Of a DNA stretch of 15,796 nt, positions 7,795-14,208 are shown one piece after another. The stretch is from DAONJL01 sp035405645 [NCBI: bacterium] (GTDB lineage: Bacteria > JAGOBX01 > DAONJL01). The stretch is taken from the NCBI GenBank assembly GCA_035405645.1, contig DAONJL010000056.1, forward strand, positions 1 to 15,796, in the 5' to 3' direction. The notes under the pieces were generated by a model, which was given only the letters and a program-made list of their open reading frames with translations, was not told the origin of the DNA and ran no database searches. Position 1 is the stretch's first letter; each line of letters starts with the position of its first letter. The translations under genes were made by a program, and so were the position numbers.

Positions 7795-8628
7795 CTACAT
7801 ACTTTCAATTAAATATTCTTCACGAACTTTTGTTTTAACATCTTTTAAATCAAAAAATTCTAATGTTAATGAATTATCATTATTTATAGTAGCCACAACT
7901 CCACCACAATTATAATATTTGTCTTTTGAAATTGATATTGATGGAATACTAATTACCTTTGAACCACTAACTGTTATTTTTGTATCTGGTTTGATATGCT
8001 TTGGTCTTAAATAATTTTTTGTATCTAATATATAAGCAGAATGGTCAGACCCAATAAAATAAGGATGTTTTAATGCACCACTAAAAACAGCATAAATATT
8101 TTCATCAACCGATTGTCCTAATTCGTGATGCTTTTTTTTTTTCTTTGTTAATTTAGCATAATATGGTGGGTCAACTGATTCGTGAACAATACTAAAATAA
8201 TTTGTATCAATTTTAACAGGAATTTCAAGAATTTTACTTACTAATTCGGGTGTCTCTATAATTTTATTATATGTCTTTTTAGCTAATTCTAAATAAGAAT
8301 CTACATAATTATGAATATAATCTTTGTTTAAAATTAATAAATCGTGATTGCCTAAAACTGGATAAATATATTTGTTTTCTAATACTTCAACAAGACATTC
8401 TATTGCACCACCATGTTCATCCATTATATCACCAGCGTGGAATATTATTTTTACTTCTTTCTTTTCAATGAGGTATTCAACTACTTTTTTTAAAGCAGAA
8501 ATATCACCATGTGAAGAAGCAATTATTCCTACTTTATCGCCGATATTTATATCTTCTATTCGTTGATATACAAAATTTCTTTCCTGTAATTTTAATCTTA
8601 AATAATCCCAATTTAAATATTTAAACAT
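7795..8628 (-). CDS. Calcineurin-like metallophosphoesterase, altered metal site
   Basis: 277 residues. A metallophosphoesterase fold is shown by GIIASSHGD at 34-42, FHAGDIMD at 63-70, LGNHD at 92-96, and IVHES at 147-151. The first ligand motif, normally DxHG, reads SSHG: the aspartate is replaced by S38. The final GHTH motif is not present; the nearest equivalent is FIGSDHS at 191-197. The last strands (about 220-260, ending LTLEFFDL) are typical of the YfcE-like group. The mononuclear or binuclear metal centre is therefore probably changed, and activity may differ from or be lost relative to relatives. Substrate unknown. A run of lysines (TKKKKKHHE, 161-169) is notable. The start has only a weak ribosome site; the gene follows the YbjQ-like gene by 16 bases and is part of the same transcript. 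Confidence 0.85.
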   Translation of the reverse strand: MFKYLNWDYLRLKLQERNFVYQRIEDINIGDKVGIIASSHGDISALKKVVEYLIEKKEVKIIFHAGDIMDEHGGAIECLVEVLENKYIYPVLGNHDLLILNKDYIHNYVDSYLELAKKTYNKIIETPELVSKILEIPVKIDTNYFSIVHESVDPPYYAKLTKKKKKHHELGQSVDENIYAVFSGALKHPYFIGSDHSAYILDTKNYLRPKHIKPDTKITVSGSKVISIPSISISKDKYYNCGGVVATINNDNSLTLEFFDLKDVKTKVREEYLIESM

Positions 8629-8644
8629 TTTTATTTCTTCTTTT

Positions 8645-8899
8645 TTATAAAAATTTTACTGCTGTGCCATATCCAAGTATAGAAGCACCTTTTTCTGTTC
8701 GCTCCATTGTATAACCTACGCCAATTATTGCATCAGCTTGTAATGTTTGCGCTTCTTCAATTAACATACTGTTTACTTTGCCTATAACAATTTGATTAAA
8801 AATTTTTGGTTGGGTTAAACGCTTATGTGCTGTAATAATATCAATAATTTCATAAGGTTCTTTTAAATCACCTGTTGTCATTATTATCTTTTTTTTCAT
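8645..8899 (-). CDS. YbjQ/UPF0145 family protein
   Basis: 84 residues, slightly shorter than the approximately 105 of E. coli YbjQ. The family pattern is visible: an N-terminal MTTGDLKEPYEIIDII strand and turn, the central helix MLIEEAQTLQADAIIGVGY at 45-63, and the closing LGYGTAVKFL at 75-84. YbjQ-like proteins form small ring-shaped oligomers and are sometimes labelled heavy-metal-binding; their role is not established. It is the first gene of the long leftward run, with a ribosome site GTGAGGAT about 7 bases before the ATG and a promoter about 40 bases upstream. Confidence 0.88.
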   Translation of the reverse strand: MKKKIIMTTGDLKEPYEIIDIITAHKRLTQPKIFNQIVIGKVNSMLIEEAQTLQADAIIGVGYTMERTEKGASILGYGTAVKFL

Positions 8900-8939
8900 A
8901 TTTTATCCTCACTTTAAATTTTTTAAATTAAATAAGGTA

Positions 8940-8968
8940 ATTTTATATATTATTCAATTTTTAGTCAA
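8940..8968 (-). promoter_or_regulatory. Promoter of the leftward operon
   Basis: On the minus strand, TTGACT (8968-8963), a 17-base spacer and TAAAAT (8945-8940) make a good sigma-70-type promoter. Transcription would begin near 8933, about 34 bases before the ATG of the YbjQ-like gene. It is back to back with the promoter at 9016-9044. In such AT-rich DNA the -10 is easy to find by chance; the -35 with correct spacing carries most of the weight. Confidence 0.6.
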
Positions 8969-9015
8969 GTTAAAATATTGATTGTTTTTATTCATAAAAT
9001 TTTATTATTATTTTC

Positions 9016-9044
9016 TTGACTTCAAAATTCACATAATATATTAT
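9016..9044 (+). promoter_or_regulatory. Promoter of the rightward operon
   Basis: TTGACT (9016-9021), a 17-base spacer and TATTAT (9039-9044) fit a sigma-70-type promoter. The predicted start of transcription is around 9051, about 47 bases before the ATG at 9098. It shares the -35 sequence TTGACT with the other two promoters recognised in this window. Confidence 0.65.
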
Positions 9045-9061
9045 TTACAAAAATTTGTAAA
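9044..9061. promoter_or_regulatory. Perfect inverted repeat over the +1 region, candidate operator
   Basis: TTTACAAA-AA-TTTGTAAA: two perfect 8-base arms around a 2-base centre. It starts at the last base of the -10 box and covers the predicted transcription start, where a bound repressor would block RNA polymerase. The G/C positions in each arm make it less trivial than the AT-only palindromes around it. No known regulator is assigned; it could also act as a short stem at the 5' end of the mRNA. Confidence 0.5.
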
Positions 9062-9097
9062 ATTATAGATTATATATTTAAAAAGGAGGAATGATTT

Positions 9098-9502
9098 ATG
9101 TCAGATGAAGTAAAGAAAGGTAGTAAAGGATTAATTATTGGAATTGTCATTGGATTAGTTATTATTATTATTTTAGTTGTTGTAAATGCTAAACAATCAT
9201 CAAAAATTGATGAATTAACAAAATTCAAAGAAGAAGCAGATGCCAAAATCAGTGCTGCTGATGCTAAATATAATGAATTGCAAAAATCATACGCTGAATT
9301 GGAAGGTATTAAAAATCAATTAGAAGAACGAGTAAAAATTCTTGAAATAATGAGTGGAAATATTAGTGCGAGTGATAGTATTGTTGTTGAATTAAAATCA
9401 ACAATATCATCTAATCCAAAACTAAAAAATGATAAAGTATTGAAACTTATTTCAGCACTTGAAAGTAATGTTAGTTCGATGAAAGATTTAATTAAAAAAT
9501 AA
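9098..9502 (+). CDS. Small membrane-anchored coiled-coil protein, unknown function
   Basis: 134 residues. A short charged N-terminus (MSDEVKKGSK) is followed by one membrane helix at about 11-29 (GLIIGIVIGLVIIIILVVV), then a heptad-rich charged helix at about 34-85 and a shorter helical tail ending KDLIKK. The orientation is probably N-terminus in the cytoplasm with the coiled coil outside the membrane, though the charges on both sides make this uncertain. I do not recognise a family. It has the strongest ribosome site of the window, AAAAGGAGGA, seven bases before ATG, and its own promoter, so it is probably well expressed. First gene of the rightward run. Confidence 0.85.
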   Translation: MSDEVKKGSKGLIIGIVIGLVIIIILVVVNAKQSSKIDELTKFKEEADAKISAADAKYNELQKSYAELEGIKNQLEERVKILEIMSGNISASDSIVVELKSTISSNPKLKNDKVLKLISALESNVSSMKDLIKK

Positions 9503-9509
9503 TTTTTTT

Positions 9510-9515
9510 TATAAT
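9510..9515 (+). promoter_or_regulatory. Possible -10 box (TATAAT) for the cNMP-domain gene
   Basis: A perfect TATAAT ends 14 bases before the ATG at 9530, a start codon with no Shine-Dalgarno sequence. A -35 at 17 bases (TTTAAT, 9487-9492) is poor. If used, transcription would begin about 8 bases before the ATG, giving a near-leaderless message. In DNA this AT-rich, TATAAT occurs often by chance. Confidence 0.3.
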
Positions 9516-9529
9516 TCATTTTTTATTTA

Positions 9530-9946
9530 ATGAATAATAAAGATGAGATAAAATCATTTGGTGATATTTTTACAACGCTCGATAATAAAGAAATAAAAAT
9601 ATTAGAAAAATTTATCGAAGAAAAACTATTTCCAAAAGGTATTCCATTAACTGCTGAAGGTAATCCAGCAGATGGAATTTATATAATAAAAAGTGGTATA
9701 ATTGAAATAACAAAACAAAAGGGGCAAAAAATAGAAGGGGAATTAAAAACAGGCAAAATTTTTGGTGAAATAAGTTTTCTCTTTGATACTCCGCAAAATG
9801 CTACTTTATATACAAAAGAAGAATGTAGATTGATGTACTTAAAAAAAGAACAATTTGAAATAATAAAAAAGAAATATCCAGAATTAGCATTAAAAATGGT
9901 TTTAGAATTAGCAAAAAAATTGTATCTTAGATTGACAAAACAATGA
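9530..9946 (+). CDS. Stand-alone cyclic-nucleotide-binding-like domain protein
   Basis: 138 residues, consisting of one CRP/cAMP-binding-type beta-roll (about 8-115) and a short C-terminal helix; no helix-turn-helix follows, so it is not a complete Crp/Fnr regulator. The family pattern is seen in DGIYIIKSGIIEI at 48-60 and FGEISFLFDTPQNAT at 78-92. In the phosphate-binding cassette E80 is kept, but the arginine that contacts the cyclic phosphate (normally P-R-x-A-T) is Q89. Cyclic-nucleotide binding in the usual way is therefore unlikely. It may sense another ligand or serve as a protein-interaction module. No ribosome site is visible before the ATG; its last codons overlap the TPR gene by 4 bases (ATGA), so the two are translated together. 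Confidence 0.88.
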   Translation: MNNKDEIKSFGDIFTTLDNKEIKILEKFIEEKLFPKGIPLTAEGNPADGIYIIKSGIIEITKQKGQKIEGELKTGKIFGEISFLFDTPQNATLYTKEECRLMYLKKEQFEIIKKKYPELALKMVLELAKKLYLRLTKQ

Positions 9947-11511
9947 GATATTTTAGTAAGTCTTTTTTTCTTTTTTTTCTCATCATTATTTTTTTTTCTT
10001 CACTTACAAAAGCAGACCAATATAATTTGACGAAAGATGATTATTATAAATTTATTTTAGGTTATTATTATCAAACAACAAATCAGATTGATAGTGCTGT
10101 TTTATTGTTTCAAGAATTAGCAAATGATACTAAATCTTTTAGTGAAGCAATAAAAGAATTAATAATAATCAATGAAGAAAAAGGAGACTATGAAACAGCA
10201 AAAAAATATTTGCTTGAATATAATCAAAAAAAACCAGACGATTATTTTAGTTGGTTTCATTTAGGTGTAATAAAATTAAAAGAAGGCGAATATGAAAAAG
10301 CAAAAGAATATATTGAAAAAGCATATCAATTAAATCAAAGTGAAATTAGTATATTATATTATTTAGCATCATCTTATTATGCTAATAATCAATATGATAG
10401 TGCTATACAATATTACACAACTTTCTTAAACAAAACATATCCAAATTATGAAGTATTATTTAATTTAGGCAAGTTATATTATTTAAAAAATGAATTTGAT
10501 ACTGCAATAAATTATTTAAAAGATGCAATAGAATTAAATCCTTTATTAACTGATGCGTATTTATTACTTGGTAATTCATATAATAAAACAGGTAAAATAA
10601 AAGAGGCAGATGATATATTTGAAAATTTATTAAAAATAGAACCATCAAATAAATATGCAATAAATAAAATAATCGAAAAATACAACAGAGAAAAAGAAGA
10701 AAAAAAATTACAGGCACTTATTCAATTTTTAATGGAGCATAATTCACTTGATTTAAATGACTTAAATAAAATAGCATTATTAGTTATAAAAAATGGGAAT
10801 CTTGATTTTGCTTTAAGTATCTTCAATTACATATTATCCATCCAACCAGAATATATTGATGGATATATTTTTTGTGGTTACATTTTTGAGCAAAAACTTA
10901 TGTTTAAGGAAGCATTAAAATATTATTATTCTGCACTTGAAATAAATCCTAATAATGTTGAAATTTATTTTTTAATTGGCGAAATATATGAAATATTAAA
11001 TGATTATCAAAATGCTTATAAAATATATAAAGAAATATTAAAAATAAATAAAAATAATGACCGCGCTTTATTCAAATGTGGTGTTGTTCAAGAAAAATTA
11101 AAAAATTTTGAAAAAGCAGAAGAATACTTAACAAAAGCAATTGAAAAAAATCCAGACTTTACAACTGCACTTAATTATTTAGGTTATTTATATGCTGAAA
11201 AAAATATAAAAATTGATAAAGCAAAAGAATATATTGAAAAAGCATTATATCTTAATCCAAAAAATAGTTATTATTTAGATTCTCTTGCCTGGGTCTATTA
11301 TCAATTGGCTGATTATGAAAAAGCTTATAAATATATTTTAGAAAGTATAAAATATCTTGATGATGAAGACCCAATTATTTATGAACATCTGGGCGATATC
11401 TGTGTTAAGATAAATAAAAATGATGAAGCAATTGAAGCATATAAAAAATCACTTGAAATAAAAGAAAACAATAATGTAAAAGATAAATTAAATAAATTAT
11501 TAAAAGAATAA
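9943..11511 (+). CDS. Exported tetratricopeptide-repeat protein
   Basis: 522 residues. A Sec signal peptide spans about 1-24 (FFLFFLIIIFFSSLTKAD). Almost all the rest is a run of roughly a dozen TPR units of 34 residues, well recognised for example at EYEKAKEYIEKAYQLN, EFDTAINYLKDAIELNP, FEKAEEYLTKAIEKNPDF and IDKAKEYIEKALYLNP. Such proteins act as scaffolds in the periplasm or at the outer membrane; no enzymatic motif is present. Its start overlaps the cNMP-domain gene by 4 bases with no separate ribosome site, so it depends on re-initiation. PFK follows after 9 bases. Confidence 0.92.
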   Translation: MRYFSKSFFLFFLIIIFFSSLTKADQYNLTKDDYYKFILGYYYQTTNQIDSAVLLFQELANDTKSFSEAIKELIIINEEKGDYETAKKYLLEYNQKKPDDYFSWFHLGVIKLKEGEYEKAKEYIEKAYQLNQSEISILYYLASSYYANNQYDSAIQYYTTFLNKTYPNYEVLFNLGKLYYLKNEFDTAINYLKDAIELNPLLTDAYLLLGNSYNKTGKIKEADDIFENLLKIEPSNKYAINKIIEKYNREKEEKKLQALIQFLMEHNSLDLNDLNKIALLVIKNGNLDFALSIFNYILSIQPEYIDGYIFCGYIFEQKLMFKEALKYYYSALEINPNNVEIYFLIGEIYEILNDYQNAYKIYKEILKINKNNDRALFKCGVVQEKLKNFEKAEEYLTKAIEKNPDFTTALNYLGYLYAEKNIKIDKAKEYIEKALYLNPKNSYYLDSLAWVYYQLADYEKAYKYILESIKYLDDEDPIIYEHLGDICVKINKNDEAIEAYKKSLEIKENNNVKDKLNKLLKE

Positions 11512-11520
11512 GGTGGCGAG

Positions 11521-12840
11521 ATGAAAAATGAATTTTCTGTAAAATCACTTGGTAAGTGCACAATAAATTCTCCTTTAAAACTTTCAAATGTAATAGGTGA
11601 TGGAATTTTTAATTATGTTTCTGATGATGAAAAAGTAATATTTGATGTTTCTTTATCAAATTTTAAAAAATGTTTAAAAACCAAAAAAGAACCATTAGCA
11701 TTTGAAAAAGCAGGACCGCGTGAAAAAATATTTTTCGAACCAGTGAAAACAAAAGCAGCAATTGTTACTTGCGGGGGCTTATGTCCTGGCTTAAATAATG
11801 TTATTCGTAGTTTAGTTATGGAATTATATTATCGATATGGTGTAAAAAATATTATTGGAATTAAATATGGTTATGAAGGCTTTATTTCTAAATATAATCA
11901 TCCAATAATAGAATTAACACCTAAAATAGTTGAACAAATTCATCTATTTGGAGGAACTATTCTTGGTTCTTCGCGCGGAAAACAGGATGTATCAGAAATT
12001 GTTGATACTCTTTATAATCTAAATATTAATATTTTATTTTGTATTGGTGGCGATGGCACTTTAAGAGGTGCAAATGCTATTGCAGAAGAAATCGAAAAAA
12101 GAAAATTAAAAATTGCTGTTGCAGGTATTCCAAAAACAATTGATAATGATATAAATTTCATTGAAAAATCGTTTGGTTTTGAAACAGCATTTTCTATTGC
12201 TAATGAAATTATTCGTGATGCTCATAATGAAGCAATTGGTGCTTATAATGGTATTTCTCTTATAAAACTTATGGGTCGTGATTCTGGTTGGATTGCTGCT
12301 AATGCTGCTTTATCTATGCAAGAAGTAAACTTTGTTTTAATACCCGAACTTGAATTTGACCTTGAAGGTGAAAAAGGCTTTTTAAAATGTCTGGAAAAAC
12401 GAATATTAGCGAGAAATCACGCTGTTATTCTTGTTTCAGAAGGCGCTGGTCAATTTTTATTTAATGATAAAAAAGTTGAATATGATGCTTCTGGTAATGT
12501 AAAATATCAGGATATTGGTTTATTTTTAAAAGAACAAATTAGTAATTATTTCAAAAAACTAAATATACCAATCAGTTTAAAATATATCGATCCAAGTTAT
12601 ATAATACGGAGTGCGCCGGCAAATGCTAATGATAGTAAATTTTGTTCTCAATTAGCGCAAAATGCTGTTCACGGCGCAATGGCTGGTAAAACTGGTTTTG
12701 TCGTTGGTATTTGTAATCATAAATTTACTTATTTACCTATTCCTCTTGCTGTAAAAGAACGAAAAAAAATTTCATTAGAAAGTGAATTATGGTGGCAGGT
12801 ACTTGAAGCTACAGGTCAACCAATGAGTATGAAAAATTAG
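11521..12840 (+). CDS. 6-phosphofructokinase, long 'X-clade' type, probably ATP-dependent
   Basis: 439 residues, longer than the ~320 of E. coli PfkA and typical of the long PFK group that includes plant and trypanosome enzymes. Motifs: CGGLCPGLNNVIR at 84-96, ILGSSRG at 147-153, GGDGTLRGA at 176-184, PKTIDND at 204-210 with catalytic D208, and MGRDSGW at 251-257. Glycine in GGDGT (PPi enzymes have GGDD) favours ATP as phosphate donor, although K205 replaces the glycine of E. coli; this G-plus-K combination is that of the ATP-using trypanosome-type enzymes. It phosphorylates fructose 6-phosphate to fructose 1,6-bisphosphate in glycolysis. A ribosome site AAGGTGGCGAG lies immediately before the ATG. 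It is co-transcribed with the TPR gene. Confidence 0.94.
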   Translation: MKNEFSVKSLGKCTINSPLKLSNVIGDGIFNYVSDDEKVIFDVSLSNFKKCLKTKKEPLAFEKAGPREKIFFEPVKTKAAIVTCGGLCPGLNNVIRSLVMELYYRYGVKNIIGIKYGYEGFISKYNHPIIELTPKIVEQIHLFGGTILGSSRGKQDVSEIVDTLYNLNINILFCIGGDGTLRGANAIAEEIEKRKLKIAVAGIPKTIDNDINFIEKSFGFETAFSIANEIIRDAHNEAIGAYNGISLIKLMGRDSGWIAANAALSMQEVNFVLIPELEFDLEGEKGFLKCLEKRILARNHAVILVSEGAGQFLFNDKKVEYDASGNVKYQDIGLFLKEQISNYFKKLNIPISLKYIDPSYIIRSAPANANDSKFCSQLAQNAVHGAMAGKTGFVVGICNHKFTYLPIPLAVKERKKISLESELWWQVLEATGQPMSMKN

Positions 12841-12841
12841 T

Positions 12842-13072
12842 ATGTTATTAAAAGATACAATTAAATTATTATTACAAAATGAAGAAAAAAAAGATGATGA
12901 TAAAAAATTACATAAAATAAAGAATCGAATTATTGGAAAAAACCTGAATTTTAATATTACTTATTCTAATACTTTTTCTACCAATCAATTTTTAAAAAAA
13001 ATTAAAAATCAACAACAGTTATTCAAATTAGTTGGTCCTTTTACAAGAGGAAAAAAATTTACAAAAATATAA
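12842..13072 (+). CDS. Small basic protein, unknown
   Basis: 76 residues, beginning one base after the PFK stop and ending two bases before the next gene, a packing that suggests a real gene. It is rich in lysine and asparagine, with an acidic patch (NEEKKDDDKK) and a C-terminus LFKLVGPFTRGKKF. No signal peptide or membrane segment. No ribosome site is seen; expression would rely on coupling to PFK. I recognise no family. In such AT-rich DNA, lysine/asparagine-rich ORFs can arise by chance, so it remains tentative. Confidence 0.5.
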   Translation: MLLKDTIKLLLQNEEKKDDDKKLHKIKNRIIGKNLNFNITYSNTFSTNQFLKKIKNQQQLFKLVGPFTRGKKFTKI

Positions 13073-13074
13073 AT

Positions 13075-13608
13075 ATGAAATTTTATATTATTCTTTTTTT
13101 AATAACTATATTTTTAAATAATTGTATAATTCAAGAAACATTAACTACAACAGAACGAACAAATATCTTTTTACTTCAAAAAGAAAAAAAAATAAATCAA
13201 ACATTTTTTAACAAATCAAATAAATTATATGGAATTATACTATTATATAAAACATTGGAAGATAACACAATAATAAACATCAAATTAAATGATGAAAATA
13301 AAAATTTATATGAAAAAAATTTTTCATTAAATTCAATACCTTCTAAATATAAAACATTAAAAATTTTATTTGATAAATCATTAGAAACAAAAATAAAAAA
13401 TTATGAAATTGAAATTATATCAAATAAAAATATTTATTTTTTTGGTGATTTGAAAGATATTTATTTATGTGGAATTTATAATATAAATTTTAAATATATA
13501 ATAAAAAATTTTTTTAAAAAATTTTTTAGAGATAAATTATTTCTTGTAATTTATTTTCTAATTTTATTTTTCTTTATTGCCTGCTTTATTTTTAAAAAAA
13601 CTCATTAA
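13075..13608 (+). CDS. Putative lipoprotein with beta-sandwich domain and C-terminal membrane helix
   Basis: 177 residues. The N-terminus MKFYIILFLITIFLNNC looks like a lipoprotein signal with C17 as the lipid-bearing residue; the -1 asparagine is not the standard G/A/S. Residues about 45-140 read as alternating beta strands (LYGIILLYKTLEDNTIINIKL, then NYEIEII and IYFFGDL), resembling jelly-roll domains found in exported or glycosyltransferase-associated proteins. A hydrophobic helix at about 154-172 ends with KKTH, so the C-terminus is probably anchored in the inner membrane and the domain held in the periplasm. Function unknown. Last gene of the rightward run. Confidence 0.7.
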   Translation: MKFYIILFLITIFLNNCIIQETLTTTERTNIFLLQKEKKINQTFFNKSNKLYGIILLYKTLEDNTIINIKLNDENKNLYEKNFSLNSIPSKYKTLKILFDKSLETKIKNYEIEIISNKNIYFFGDLKDIYLCGIYNINFKYIIKNFFKKFFRDKLFLVIYFLILFFFIACFIFKKTH

Positions 13609-13619
13609 TAATTTTTTTT
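13594..13619. terminator. Possible weak bidirectional terminator between converging genes
   Basis: The two converging genes are 9 bases apart. A run of seven A (13594-13600) and one of eight T (13612-13619) can pair and leave a U tract for either transcript. The stem has no G-C pair, so it is weak; no better terminator is visible here. Confidence 0.3.
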
Positions 13620-14208
13620 ATTTTTTTGGAAATAAACCAAGTTCTATTTCACTAAATACATCTGCTGTATATATATATATATCAGCATCTTTCCAACCAT
13701 CCCAACCAATGCCTGCTTTATCACGGGCGCAATGTCCTAAAAATTCTTCTTTTGACCAACCTGTCTCTTTTGCAACCTGTGGTAAAAATGTGCCGGAACG
13801 AAAACCTTTAACAATATAAATTCCGTGTTTACCTAATTCTATTTCATCTATTGACTTAACTTTTTTTAATGGAGATAAAACAGATATTTCAATATCTATT
13901 TCTGATAATTCAGATACTGAAACTTTTGAAAATCTATAATCTTGTGTTGAAGAAGCAATAGCCATTTCCTGCACAACTTTATATAATGGTTCATCTGCCA
14001 TAAATCTACCAATACAACCACGAAGATTTCCATGTTTATGCAATGTAACAAATGCTCCACATTCTTTCAATAAATTCTCTGAAAATTCTTTTTCTTTAAA
14101 CTCTGGTATTTTATTATTTTTTATATATTCTACTATTGTCTCTCTTGCTACTTTTAATAAATCTTTTTTATCTTTTTCTGTTAATACAAATTCTTTTTCT
14201 TTTGACAT
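13618..14208 (-). CDS. Possible separate AMMECR1 product from an internal start
   Basis: Within the MEMO-AMMECR1 gene, ATG at 14208-14206 (M322) begins MSKEKEFVLTEKDK and would give a 196-residue protein, the normal length of free-standing AMMECR1. A full GAGGAGG (14223-14217, minus strand) lies 8 bases upstream. This is one of the two best ribosome sites in the window, while most genes here have weaker ones. The product would lack the signal peptide and stay in the cytoplasm. Use of this start is inference. Confidence 0.5.
   Translation of the reverse strand: MSKEKEFVLTEKDKKDLLKVARETIVEYIKNNKIPEFKEKEFSENLLKECGAFVTLHKHGNLRGCIGRFMADEPLYKVVQEMAIASSTQDYRFSKVSVSELSEIDIEISVLSPLKKVKSIDEIELGKHGIYIVKGFRSGTFLPQVAKETGWSKEEFLGHCARDKAGIGWDGWKDADIYIYTADVFSEIELGLFPKK

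Noticed and set aside
7788-7808. Longer start (TTG at 7808) for the S55-like gene
   Set aside because: It would overlap the upstream gene and place seven polar residues before the signal peptide; the ATG at 7787 fits better.
8994-9005. 12-base palindrome ATAAAATTTTAT midway between the divergent promoters
   Set aside because: Made only of A and T in very AT-rich DNA, so expected by chance; the G/C-containing repeat at 9044-9061 is better.
13664-13686. GCTG-(TA)n-CAGC hairpin, a possible terminator or cruciform
   Set aside because: It lies inside the AMMECR1 coding region and encodes the conserved DADIYIYTA segment; the alternating TA is explained by Ile-Tyr codons.
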